Translations under genes and position numbers: made by a program
Notes under the pieces: generated by a model
Databases searched by the model: none
Seen by the model: only the letters and a program-made list of their open reading frames with translations
Told to the model about the DNA's origin: nothing
Source of the DNA: Gemmatimonadales bacterium
GTDB lineage: Bacteria > Gemmatimonadota > Gemmatimonadetes > Gemmatimonadales > GWC2-71-9
Assembly: GCA_025929805.1 (NCBI GenBank)
Contig: JAICPP010000003.1
Location: forward strand, 1 to 33,069
DNA length: 33,069 nt
Reading direction: 5' to 3'
Shown: positions 15,800-24,145 of the stretch, one piece after another
Numbering within the stretch: the first letter of the stretch is position 1
Layout of the letters: every line of letters starts with the position of its first letter

Positions 15800-18700
15800 A
15801 TGTCCTTCGTCCACCTCCATACCCATAGCGAATACTCCCTGCTCGACGGGGCCAATCGAATACCCGAGCTCGTAGCCCATGTCAAAAAGCTCGGCATGGA
15901 TGGTCTCGCTGTTACCGATCACGGAAACATGCACGCCGCCTGGGACTTCTACGAAGAAGCCAGGCGGCAGCAGATCCGCCCGATCCTGGGCTTCGAAGCT
16001 TATCTGGCGTTTGGCTCACGCAGTCTTCGGGAAAAGCCGCAATGGGCGCCGGCACCCTACAGCCACCTGGTCCTGCTGGCTCGCAATCAGGAAGGATACA
16101 AGAACCTGGTCCGTCTTACCTCGATCGGGTTCATCGAGGGATTTTACCGGCGCCCCAGGATCGACAAGGACGTGCTGGCGGAGCACTCCGGCGGCCTGAT
16201 CTGTCTCGCCGCCTGCCTGTCCGGCGAGGTGGCGCTCTACCTGCGTCTAGGAAAGTTCGAGGAGGCGCGCAAGAGCGCTGAGTGGTTCAGCCGAACGTTC
16301 GGCAGCGACGGCTTCTGGCTGGAGATCCAGCAGCACGGCATTGCAGAAGAGCGGCAGGTCACCGAAGGCATGCTGCGCCTGGGCCACGAGCTTGGCATCG
16401 GAGTAGTCGCCACCAACGATGCCCACTACCTGCGGCGGGAGGATGCCGAAGCGCACGACGTGTTGTTGGCCATCGGCACTGCCAGTGATCTGGATGACCC
16501 CAAGCGGTTCCGCTTCCTGGGGCAGGAGTCCTACGTAAAATCCGAAGCGGAGATGCGGGCACTCTTCCCCGCAAATCCCGAGACTCTGAGCAACACCGTC
16601 AGGGTTGCCGACCTGTGCGAGTTCGATTTCGAGAAACGGTACTTCCTTCCGGTATTTCCTCGCCCGGAGTCGTTCGCGAGCGACGAGGAGCTGCTCTCGC
16701 ATCTCGCCACCAGTGGGGCGGAGCAACGCTATGGTTCGCCTCTTCCCGCCGCCGTGCGGGAACGCCTCATGTACGAGCTCGAGGTGATCGAACGGGCAGG
16801 GTACGCCGGCTACTTCCTCATCGTCCAGGATTTCATCGCGGCCGCGCGGGAGCGCGGCATACCGGTGGGCCCCGGCCGCGGCTCGGTCGCGGGCTCGCTG
16901 GTGGCGTACGCGTTGGGGATCACCAATGTATGCCCCTTGAAGTTCGACCTGCTGTTCGAGCGGTTTCTGAATCCAGAGCGGGTCTCCATGCCCGACATCG
17001 ACGTGGATTTCTGTTTCGAACGGCGAGGCGAGGTCATCGACTACGTCCGGGAACGTTATGGCCGCGAGAGCGTGGGCCAGATCGTCACCTTCGGCACGAT
17101 GAAGGCGCGCGCCGCGGTGAAGGACGTCGCCCGGGTTCTCCGGATCCCTCCCGGAGAGGCAGACAGAATCACCAAGCTCATCCCATCCGGACCGGCATAC
17201 AGCCTCACCATCAGGGACGCCGAGAAGAAGATCGACGAGCTGCGTGATCTGGTAAAGGCGAATCCGGTGTATGGACGCCTGGTCGACCTGAGCTCGCGCA
17301 TCGAGGGAATCTCCCGGCACATGTCGGTGCACGCGGCTGGAGTCGTCATCGCGCCAGGACCGTTGTGGGAGTACGTGCCGGTATGCACCGCGCCCACCAA
17401 AGGCGCGGGAGCCCCCACCGAGGGAGAAGAGTCCATCATCACCCAGTACGAGATGGGTGCCCTGGAAAAAGTCGGCATGCTCAAGATGGACATGCTCGGG
17501 CTCAAGACGCTTACGGTCATCCATGACGCCGTGAATATGATTGCCGTCCGGCATGGATCTGCGCCCTCCATGGATGACATCGCGTTGGACGATCCCGCGG
17601 TGTACGAGCTGTTGCGGCAAGGAAGAACCGCCGGGGTATTCCAGTTCGAATCCCCTCTCGCCACCGACACGCTGCGGGCTATGAAGTGCGACCGGTTCGA
17701 CGACCTGGTGGCCAGTAACGCACTCTTGCGTCCGGGACCGCTCGACGCAGGCATGCACACCGTCTTCATCCGCAGAAAGCTGGGGCAGGAGAAGGTCACC
17801 TATCCCCATCCATCGCTCAGGGATATCCTGGAGCCCACCTACGGCGTCATCACCTATCAGGAACAGGTGATGCGCATCGCTAACGTGCTCGCGGGATTCA
17901 GCCTGGCAGAAGCGGATGTTCTGCGGAAAGCGGTAGGCAAGAAGGACGCGGAGCTGATTCGAAAGGAGCTGGGGAAGTTCTGCGAGCGGGCCCGGGCACT
18001 GGGCCATCCGGGAAAGCTGGTGGACGATCTCGCCGCCCAGATCGAGACCTTTGGTCGCTACGGTTTCAACAAGTCCCACTCGGTTGCCTACTCGATCCTG
18101 TCCTATCAGACCGCTTGGCTCAAGGCGCACCGTCCTGCCGAGTTCATGGCGGCGCTCCTCTCCTCGGAGATCGGTAATACCGATAAGGTCGTACAATACA
18201 TCAATGAAGCCCGCGAGCTGGGCCTCGAGATCCTGCCGCCCGACGTGAACGAGTCCGGATTCAAGTTCACGGTGATCGGGGAGCACAGGATCCGGTTCGG
18301 GCTGGGCGCCATCCGCAATGTGGGTGAGGGAGCCATTGCTTCGATCATCGCCGGCCGGGAAACGGCGCCCTACCGTACCATTGCACAGCTGGTGGAGCAG
18401 ATCGATCTCCGGCTCTGCAACAAGCGGGTGCTTGAATCTCTGGTGGCGGCAGGCGCCTGCGATTCTCTCGGCGGCCATCGCAAGCAGCTGATCGAAGCGC
18501 TGGAACCGGCCTTGGCCGAAGCACAGCTCATCCAGGCGGAACGCGAAGCGGGACAGGGATCGCTGTTCGGAGACGGCGGGACGAGCGGAAGCGGCGGACA
18601 AAGCGGAACGGTTCCGGCCGCTCATTCCGCTCCCTCCGCTTCTTCCGCCTTGCCCGACATTCCAGCATGGACCGAGGCCGAGCGGCTGGCCAAAGAGAAG

Positions 18701-19324
18701 GAGGTGCTCGGCTTCTTCATCTCGGGCCATCCCCTGGAGCGCTTCCGAGCGGAAGTCGAGCTCTTTGGCACCCGGACCACGGCAACACTGGGGGCATGGG
18801 GCGAGCAGCAGGTGAGCGTCGCCGCTGTCGTTACCGGGGTCAAACGTCAGATCTCCAAGAAGACTGGCAAGGAGTACGCCCGCCTCGTTCTGGAAGACTT
18901 CCACGGCACGGCGGAGGCCATCGTCTTTCCTGAGGCATGGGCCAAGCTCAACCAGATCATCCGGCCTGATTCGGCTCTACTGCTGACCGGCGGATACAGC
19001 GACCGCGATCGCGGCGACGATCAGGCGCCGTTCATCGTGGAGAATGCCGGGCCGCTCGAGGAGCTCAAATCATCCGGGGCCCTGGCGTTGAGCCTGCGCT
19101 GGAAAGCGCCGTCGGCGCCCGAGCCCGCCGCGCTCAAGGAGGTTGTGGCGTTGTGTTCGGCCCATCCCGGCCCGACGCCACTCTATATTGAGTGGAGCGA
19201 CGGCAACGGGGAGGCGGTTCGTCTCCGATCCCGGCGCGTCCGCGTCGCGGCGGAAGACGACCTCATTCGGGCCCTCAGGAATGTGCTGGGCGCCGAGTCC
19301 GTCCACTACGTCAAGGCGGGATGA
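15800..19324 (+). CDS. dnaE: DNA polymerase III alpha subunit
   Basis: This is the replicative polymerase catalytic subunit, at 1174 residues (normal DnaE length). The N-terminal PHP domain shows HLHTHSEYSLLDGA (5-18), TDHGN, G-F-E-A-Y and NDAHYL, so most PHP metal-ligand positions look intact. The polymerase core has PGRGSVAGSLVAYALG and PDIDVDF, the catalytic aspartates. A helix-hairpin-helix follows (YGFNKSHSVAYS), then a variable hinge, then L-A-K-E-K-E-V-L-G-F-F-I-S-G-H-P-L and an OB fold (VAAVVTGVKRQISKKTGKEY). The hinge (about 926-952) is encoded by a 9-nt-period inverted repeat. Its stop overlaps the accA start (ATGA). The AAAGGG in front of the ATG is very close to the start. Confidence 0.97.
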   Translation: MSFVHLHTHSEYSLLDGANRIPELVAHVKKLGMDGLAVTDHGNMHAAWDFYEEARRQQIRPILGFEAYLAFGSRSLREKPQWAPAPYSHLVLLARNQEGYKNLVRLTSIGFIEGFYRRPRIDKDVLAEHSGGLICLAACLSGEVALYLRLGKFEEARKSAEWFSRTFGSDGFWLEIQQHGIAEERQVTEGMLRLGHELGIGVVATNDAHYLRREDAEAHDVLLAIGTASDLDDPKRFRFLGQESYVKSEAEMRALFPANPETLSNTVRVADLCEFDFEKRYFLPVFPRPESFASDEELLSHLATSGAEQRYGSPLPAAVRERLMYELEVIERAGYAGYFLIVQDFIAAARERGIPVGPGRGSVAGSLVAYALGITNVCPLKFDLLFERFLNPERVSMPDIDVDFCFERRGEVIDYVRERYGRESVGQIVTFGTMKARAAVKDVARVLRIPPGEADRITKLIPSGPAYSLTIRDAEKKIDELRDLVKANPVYGRLVDLSSRIEGISRHMSVHAAGVVIAPGPLWEYVPVCTAPTKGAGAPTEGEESIITQYEMGALEKVGMLKMDMLGLKTLTVIHDAVNMIAVRHGSAPSMDDIALDDPAVYELLRQGRTAGVFQFESPLATDTLRAMKCDRFDDLVASNALLRPGPLDAGMHTVFIRRKLGQEKVTYPHPSLRDILEPTYGVITYQEQVMRIANVLAGFSLAEADVLRKAVGKKDAELIRKELGKFCERARALGHPGKLVDDLAAQIETFGRYGFNKSHSVAYSILSYQTAWLKAHRPAEFMAALLSSEIGNTDKVVQYINEARELGLEILPPDVNESGFKFTVIGEHRIRFGLGAIRNVGEGAIASIIAGRETAPYRTIAQLVEQIDLRLCNKRVLESLVAAGACDSLGGHRKQLIEALEPALAEAQLIQAEREAGQGSLFGDGGTSGSGGQSGTVPAAHSAPSASSALPDIPAWTEAERLAKEKEVLGFFISGHPLERFRAEVELFGTRTTATLGAWGEQQVSVAAVVTGVKRQISKKTGKEYARLVLEDFHGTAEAIVFPEAWAKLNQIIRPDSALLLTGGYSDRDRGDDQAPFIVENAGPLEELKSSGALALSLRWKAPSAPEPAALKEVVALCSAHPGPTPLYIEWSDGNGEAVRLRSRRVRVAAEDDLIRALRNVLGAESVHYVKAG
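18575..18655. repeat. In-frame 9-nt-period inverted repeat H inside dnaE
   Basis: In the left arm GCGG recurs exactly every 9 nt at 18576, 18585, 18594 and 18603. In the right arm CCGC recurs every 9 nt at 18618, 18627, 18636 and 18645. The two arms are inverted, diverged copies of GCGGA-type words. Translated, this gives three-residue units (G-G-T, S-G-S, G-G-Q, S-G-T, then A-A-H, S-A-P, S-A-S, S-A-L) in the hinge before the OB fold. Confidence 0.88.
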
Positions 19325-20292
19325 CCCCGATGGCTTCGGCCTACACCCTGGAGTTCGAGAAACCACTGCTGGAGCTGGAGCGACAGATCGATGATTTGAA
19401 ACGGATCGGGAGTGAACGCCAGATCGACATCGATGGTGAGCTGGAGGGACTCACCAACAAGCTGGAATCACTTCGAGCAGAGATCTACCGAAATCTGACC
19501 CCCTTCCAACGGGTCATGGTTGCCCGACATCCCCGCCGCCCGTACACGCTCGATTATCTGAGCACCATCTTCACCGATTTCATCGAACTGCACGGGGACC
19601 GGCTCTACATGGACGACCCCGCGATCGTGGGCGGTTGGGCCCGGCTGGGTGGGGTTTCGGTCATGGTCTTGGGGCATCAGAAAGGGAGGGACACCAAGGA
19701 GAATCTGAAGCGGAACTTCGGTATGCCGCACCCGGAGGGATACCGAAAGGCACTTCGCCTCATGAAGCTCGCGGCCAAGTTCGGTGCTCCGGTCATCACG
19801 CTGATCGATACGCCTGGCGCATACCCTGGTCTGGGTGCGGAAGAGCGGGGACAATCCGAGGCGTTGGCCAGGAACATCCTCGAAATGTCGTGTCTTCCTA
19901 CGTCCGTCATCGCTGTAGTCATCGGGGAGGGTGGTTCGGGTGGCGCACTCGCGCTGGGCGTGGCGGACCGGGTGTTGATGCTGGAGAACTCGGTCTACTC
20001 GGTGATCTCCCCCGAAGGCTGCGCGGCCATTCTCTGGAAAGACGCCACCCAACGGGAACGTGCCGCCGAGGCGCTCCGAATCACCGCCGAGGATCTCCTG
20101 CGATTCAAGGTCATCGACGAGATCATCAAGGAGCCCGTCGGAGGAGCCCACGTGGATCCCGACACTGCCGGAGAAGCCTTGCGGGAGGCGCTGATCCGCC
20201 ACCTCACCGAGCTGCGCAAGATCAAGCCCGAGAAACTGGTGCGACGCCGGGCCGAGAAATATGCCGCGATAGGCGCGTTCACCGAGGCATGA
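19321..20292 (+). CDS. accA: Acetyl-CoA carboxylase carboxyltransferase subunit alpha
   Basis: AccA with AccD transfers CO2 from carboxybiotin to acetyl-CoA, making malonyl-CoA for fatty acids. The 323 residues match the family. The N-terminal helix FEKPLLELERQIDDLK is followed by ARHPRRPYTLDYL, GDRLYMDDPAIVGG, FGMPHPEGYRKALRLMKLA, DTPGAYPGLGAEERGQSEA, and the oxyanion-type GEGGSGGALALG. The start is the ATG overlapping the dnaE stop by 4 bp; ATG 19330 is an alternative. There is no zinc domain, as expected for AccA alone. dnaE-accA is a common gene pair in bacteria. Confidence 0.97.
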   Translation: MTPMASAYTLEFEKPLLELERQIDDLKRIGSERQIDIDGELEGLTNKLESLRAEIYRNLTPFQRVMVARHPRRPYTLDYLSTIFTDFIELHGDRLYMDDPAIVGGWARLGGVSVMVLGHQKGRDTKENLKRNFGMPHPEGYRKALRLMKLAAKFGAPVITLIDTPGAYPGLGAEERGQSEALARNILEMSCLPTSVIAVVIGEGGSGGALALGVADRVLMLENSVYSVISPEGCAAILWKDATQRERAAEALRITAEDLLRFKVIDEIIKEPVGGAHVDPDTAGEALREALIRHLTELRKIKPEKLVRRRAEKYAAIGAFTEA

Positions 20293-21212
20293 TGAGCCAA
20301 ACAGTCGAAGTCCGGTTCAAGGGAACCCGCAAGGCCTACTTCCTCTGGGAAGATGAGACCGACCCCATTCGGGTGAAGGATGCCGTAGTAGTAGAGGTCG
20401 AGCGTGGGCGTGACCTCGGGCGGGTGACGGCGGTGGGGGACGTTGCCTCGAAGAAGTGCGGCGGTTGCACCAGCTGCGCCGTTGGGGAGACCACCGAGGA
20501 GCCGGCCACGCTCAAGCCGGTTATCCGGCGTGCCACCGCCGAGGACCTCAAGGTTCATCAGGAGATCAGACTGTCGGAGGAAGAGGTGCGGCAAAAGGTG
20601 ATCCAGCGGGTGCGAGCGCACGAGCTGTTGATGAAGGTGAGCGACACCGAGTGGCAGTGGGACCGGAACAAGTTGACGATCTACTTTACCGCCGACAAAC
20701 GGGTCGATTTCCGTGCCCTGGTGAGGGACTTGGCGTCGCTCTTCCGCACCCGGATCGAGCTGCGGCAGATCGGGGTCCGCGACGAGGCTGCCCGCCTGTC
20801 CGGGGTAGGGCGCTGCGGCAGGGAGTACTGCTGCTCCACCTGGCTCAAGGAGCTTTCCCCGGTCAACCTCGGGCTGGCCAAGGACCAGCACCTCTCGCTG
20901 AACCCCTCCCAGATCTCCGGCGGCTGCGGCAGACTGCTCTGCTGCCTCAAATACGAGCACGATTTCTACGTCACCACCCGTAAGCGCTTTCCAAAGGAAG
21001 GAAAGACGCTCAAGACGGCGGCCGGCGCGGAGAAGGTGATTGCGGTCGATATTTTTCGGGAGCGGGTTTTCCTCCGCAGCGACGAGCACGGCTCCCGAAT
21101 CATTCCCCTCGCCCAACTGCGAGAAGAGATGGATCGCCTCGGCGAAGTGTTCCCCGTCAGTGAGTCACGCGCTCAGCGAGCCAGCACGAAGCACCCCGAG
21201 GCACCAAGCTGA
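20289..21212 (+). CDS. ricT: RicT/PSP1-domain regulatory iron-sulfur protein
   Basis: The 307-residue protein is a PSP1-domain protein of the RicT (YaaT) type. In Firmicutes RicT works with RicA and RicF, binding [4Fe-4S] clusters and affecting RNA maturation and phosphorelay; whether it does so here is unknown. Visible motifs are LRQIGVRDEAARLSGVGRCG, the cysteine groups C176-x4-C181-C182 and C213-x4-C218-C219 (GGCGRLLCCLKYEHD), and an additional N-terminal C57-x2-C60-x2-C63. Its ATG overlaps the accA stop; a second ATG directly follows. The C-terminus (about 290-307) is variable and basic, ending near a possible word-repeat tract. Confidence 0.88.
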   Translation: MMSQTVEVRFKGTRKAYFLWEDETDPIRVKDAVVVEVERGRDLGRVTAVGDVASKKCGGCTSCAVGETTEEPATLKPVIRRATAEDLKVHQEIRLSEEEVRQKVIQRVRAHELLMKVSDTEWQWDRNKLTIYFTADKRVDFRALVRDLASLFRTRIELRQIGVRDEAARLSGVGRCGREYCCSTWLKELSPVNLGLAKDQHLSLNPSQISGGCGRLLCCLKYEHDFYVTTRKRFPKEGKTLKTAAGAEKVIAVDIFRERVFLRSDEHGSRIIPLAQLREEMDRLGEVFPVSESRAQRASTKHPEAPS

Positions 21213-21410
21213 AGCGGCCGCGGACAAACGCAGATGACGTAGATTCACTCATTTGATAGAGCACAACAGAGTGGTTGAAGGAGTACCCCGCCCGTCGTCT
21301 TCATCACCCTGCAAAGCAGTGTTCATCCGGGTTCGGGAACCCGCGAAGCGGGTGTGCTCCGTTGATCTGCGGTTAGACTACAGGGGATTCGTTATCTCAG
21401 GGAGAGCTGA
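21213..21410 (+). promoter_or_regulatory. Structured spacer upstream of metG
   Basis: This 198-bp gap contains a 6-bp outer complement (21259-21264 with 21354-21359) enclosing several hairpins. These are CTGC-AAA-GCAG (21310-21320) and two mutually exclusive stems, 21328-21334 with 21337-21343 or 21339-21344 with 21348-21353. A CGCAGAT/ATCTGCG pair lies outside these. It may be a leader RNA for metG or a dispersed repeat. No clear promoter boxes or T-run terminator were found. Confidence 0.4.
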
Positions 21411-22925
21411 TTGCCCAAGTTTTATCTGACAACCGCGATCGATTACTCCAACGGCGATCCGCACCTGGGACACGCCCTGGAAAAGGTCGGCGCCGATGCC
21501 ATTGCGCGGTATCGGCGGCTGCGGGGTGATCGGGTCCACTTCCTGATGGGAATGGACGAGCATAGCCAGTCGGTGCTCCAGGCAGCGGCCCGCGCTGGCA
21601 TGCAGCCCAACGAGTGGGTAGATCGGATGGCCGACCGGTTCCAGGAGTTCTGGCAACGCCTGGAGTGTACGAACGATGACTGGATCCGTACCACCGAGCC
21701 GCGCCATGCCGCCGCGGTTACCGAGCTGCTACGGCGGATTCAGCGGCTCCATCCCGACGACCTGTACGTCGCGGAATACGAGGGTCTTTACTGCACCGGC
21801 TGTGAGGAATTCAAGCAGGAAAGTCAGATCGTAAACGGGCACTGCATCGAGCACCCCACCCTGGAGCTCATTCCCACCCGCGAGCGCAACCACTTCTTCC
21901 GGCTCAGTGGTTATCGCGATCGCGTGCTCGAGCTGATTAGGGCGGGCCAGTTCAGGGTCGATCCCGCAATCCGCCGCAATGAGGTCTTGCGGCTGCTCGA
22001 GAGCGGGTTGCAGGACATTTCGGTCTCTCGACTCCGGCAGCCCTGGGGAATTCCCTTCCCCGGCGACCCTGAGCAGACGGTCTATGTCTGGTTCGATGCG
22101 TTGATCAATTACCTCTCGGCGACGGGGTTTCCCGGGTCGGGCTTTGAACGTCTCTGGCCCACTGACCTGCATGTGATCGGAAAGGGGATTACCCGTTTTC
22201 ACTGCGTGGTCTGGCCGGCCATGCTGCTCAGCGCCGGGCTCGAGCTACCGCGGCAGGTGTGGGCGCACGGCTACGTGCAATGGGAAGGCGCCAAGATGTC
22301 GAAGACCAGTGGCACCGCCGTGACTCTCGACGAGGCCATCGACCGTCACGGGCCCGATTCACTCAGGTATTTCCTGCTCCGCGAGGTTGGCTTCGAGGCC
22401 GATGGCAACTTTACCTGGGAACGATTCGACGAGCGCTACACATCGGATCTCGCCGACGGGCTGGGGAATCTGGTCTCCAGAACGCTGGCGATGCTCACCA
22501 AGTACCGGGATGGGATAGTGCCGCCCGCTTCCGCCATCACCGAGCTGGATCGTACGGGGCTGCAGGCGCTCGCCCAATACACTCGCGCAATGGACGCTCT
22601 CGACCTTCGCGCCGGGGCCGAAGCCGCATGGGAACTAGTGTCGTCCGCCAATCTCTACGTGCAACAGACTGCACCCTGGGCCCTGGCAAAAGCAGGTAGA
22701 TCCGACGAGCTGGATCAATCGCTGGCCGCCTTGGCCCGCGTGCTGGGGCGGCTGGCGATTTTAACCAGCCCATTCATTCCAGGGAAGGCTCAGGCCATCT
22801 GGCACATGCTGGGGATGGAGGGAACGGTGGCCGCGGTGCAGTGGGAGTCGGCGGAGCAAACTCCGGTAACAGGCCGGAGAGTTCGCCGGTCCGACGTCCT
22901 GTTTCCCAAGCCCGCGAGCGTGTAG
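21411..22925 (+). CDS. metG: Methionyl-tRNA synthetase
   Basis: This class I enzyme charges tRNA-Met. The 504 residues show the HIGH signature as H18-L-G-H21, the zinc knuckle C128-T-G-C131 with C145-I-E-H148, WGIPFPGDPEQTVYVWFDAL, and the KMSKS loop as KMSKT around residue 295. The length ends after the anticodon-binding helical domain, so the C-terminal dimerisation/tRNA-binding domain of longer MetRS forms is absent. The start is TTG, supported by GGGAGAG about 6 nt upstream and by the strictly N-terminal P-K-F-Y-L-T-T-A-I-D-Y motif. Confidence 0.96.
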   Translation: MPKFYLTTAIDYSNGDPHLGHALEKVGADAIARYRRLRGDRVHFLMGMDEHSQSVLQAAARAGMQPNEWVDRMADRFQEFWQRLECTNDDWIRTTEPRHAAAVTELLRRIQRLHPDDLYVAEYEGLYCTGCEEFKQESQIVNGHCIEHPTLELIPTRERNHFFRLSGYRDRVLELIRAGQFRVDPAIRRNEVLRLLESGLQDISVSRLRQPWGIPFPGDPEQTVYVWFDALINYLSATGFPGSGFERLWPTDLHVIGKGITRFHCVVWPAMLLSAGLELPRQVWAHGYVQWEGAKMSKTSGTAVTLDEAIDRHGPDSLRYFLLREVGFEADGNFTWERFDERYTSDLADGLGNLVSRTLAMLTKYRDGIVPPASAITELDRTGLQALAQYTRAMDALDLRAGAEAAWELVSSANLYVQQTAPWALAKAGRSDELDQSLAALARVLGRLAILTSPFIPGKAQAIWHMLGMEGTVAAVQWESAEQTPVTGRRVRRSDVLFPKPASV

Positions 22926-23105
22926 AAGTTACCGGATATTCTTGCGAAACTATTTGACAGTGAAAGAGTTATCACTCAATTGACCTCTTGACAATCCTTA
23001 TCGCCGTGAGCCACCTTAGCTTTGAAGGGCGAGCAGACCGGCAGAGGCAGAACCGCCGATCAGCTGCCGGAGGTTTTGAGGAACGTCAGGTACGAGGTGC
23101 GTGTC
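22926..23105 (+). promoter_or_regulatory. AT-rich spacer with candidate promoter boxes upstream of the M23 gene
   Basis: The spacer is clearly lower in GC than its surroundings between 22926 and 23000. It carries two TTGACA boxes (22954-22959 and 22988-22993) and a small dyad (AGTGA 22958-22962 with TCACT 22972-22976). Neither TTGACA has a good TATAAT partner at 16-18 bp; TCAATT at 22976 is the best. A promoter for the peptidase gene is likely here but its exact boxes are uncertain. Confidence 0.35.
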
Positions 23106-24029
23106 ATGGCCAAACGCCGTTGGACTCTGGTTCTTGTCCCCCACGGGTCGGAGCCCTCGCGTATTGTCGAGGTCTCCTACGGCGTGCTGCGCCTCGCTGC
23201 CCTGGTGGTCGGGGGGATTGTGGTTTTAGCCCTCATGGCGGGTTATGCCACCATCTCTCATACGACTGACCTGTCGCGCGCCGCTCGCTTGCAGGAGGAG
23301 AATGCCTCACTGGCCCGGGAGATCGGCGATTTGCACGGACGGCTGGTCAGCCTGGCCGACACCCTCAGCACCATTTCCCAACGCGATGCCCGGATCCGGG
23401 TCCTAGCGAACCTCGAACCGATCGATCCCCAGGTCCAAGCGGCCGGCATCGGTGGCCCGGGCACGTCTGAGTTGAGCCTGACCGGCCTTACCGGATTGCC
23501 CCGGCGTACCGCTGAAGTGCGGGTCGACCTCAGCGCCTTGATTCGGCGAGCCAACCTGCTGGCCTCGTCGTTCAAGGAAGCCGCCGACAGTCTGGCGCTG
23601 CACAGCGCCAGGCTTGCCGCTACCCCGTCGATCATGCCGACTCAGGGCTGGCTCACCAGCGCGTTCTCGTCCATGCGCTCCCATCCGATTTTGCACATGG
23701 CGCGACCGCACGAAGGGATCGACGTTACCGCACCCATGGGCAGCCCGATTGAGGCGCCTGCCGCAGGGGTGGTCAGCGACGCCGGTTGGGAGAACGGTTA
23801 CGGCAATACCATCACGATCAATCACGGGTTCGGTATCGTGACCAAGTTCGCCCATGCCTCCAAGCTCCTGGTCAAGACCGGCCAGCGGGTCTCGCGGGGA
23901 CAGAAAATCGCCCTGGTGGGCAACTCCGGTCTCGCCACCGGACCACACCTGCATTACGAGGTGCACGTGAACGGCCGGCCGGTGAATCCGTTGAAGTACG
24001 TGTTGCCGGAGGGGGTTGTGACGGATTAG
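23106..24029 (+). CDS. Membrane-anchored M23 peptidase (murein hydrolase type)
   Basis: The 307-residue protein has an N-terminal cytoplasmic tail, one membrane helix (about 27-48), a coiled coil (about 55-100) and a C-terminal LytM/M23 domain. The zinc ligands are all present: H202-x3-D206 (HEGIDVTAPMGSPI) and H281-x-H283 (HLHYEVHVNGRPVNP). It should therefore be an active endopeptidase or cell-wall hydrolase facing the periplasm, probably involved in cell-wall remodelling. ATG 23106 is chosen because the conserved K-R-R-W-T-L-V-L-V-P starts there; the frame is open upstream but unconserved. It ends at repeat G and a bidirectional terminator region. Confidence 0.9.
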   Translation: MAKRRWTLVLVPHGSEPSRIVEVSYGVLRLAALVVGGIVVLALMAGYATISHTTDLSRAARLQEENASLAREIGDLHGRLVSLADTLSTISQRDARIRVLANLEPIDPQVQAAGIGGPGTSELSLTGLTGLPRRTAEVRVDLSALIRRANLLASSFKEAADSLALHSARLAATPSIMPTQGWLTSAFSSMRSHPILHMARPHEGIDVTAPMGSPIEAPAAGVVSDAGWENGYGNTITINHGFGIVTKFAHASKLLVKTGQRVSRGQKIALVGNSGLATGPHLHYEVHVNGRPVNPLKYVLPEGVVTD

Positions 24030-24145
24030 GACGGGAAGGACGGAAGCAGAGAGGCTCCGAAGAGAATCCAGAACTAAAGCTCCGAGACCAACTGGTCACG
24101 GAGCTTTTTTCGTACCTCCTTCCCGTCTTTTCTCGTCTCTTCTCA
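24030..24145. repeat. Word-repeat inverted element G enclosing a terminator
   Basis: The element spans the space between two convergent stop codons. 24030-24040 and 24117-24127 are perfect 11-bp complements. The right arm, read on the minus strand, gives 7-nt words GAGAAGA, GACGAGA, AAAGACG, GGAAGGA and contains the lemA stop. A rho-independent terminator lies between the arms. Confidence 0.65.
24076..24110 (+). terminator. Rho-independent terminator after the M23 gene
   Basis: Bases 24078-24090 pair with 24093-24105 with one mismatch and a very tight loop, followed by a run of six T. It ends the plus-strand M23 transcript. The other side has only AAA, so it is weaker for lemA. Confidence 0.88.

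Noticed and set aside
16247..18904. Very long open frame (885 codons) antisense to dnaE
   Set aside because: It is a shadow of a high-GC coding frame: Arg/His/Gly/Leu-rich composition without domain features, while dnaE on the other strand is fully conserved.
21259..21359. Possible tRNA-Ser/Leu-like gene upstream of metG
   Set aside because: It has a D-loop-like AGTGGTTGAAGG and a T-arm-like hairpin, but the T-loop has 6 nt, no 7-bp acceptor stem adjoins the T-arm, and no anticodon stem with a 7-nt loop fits.
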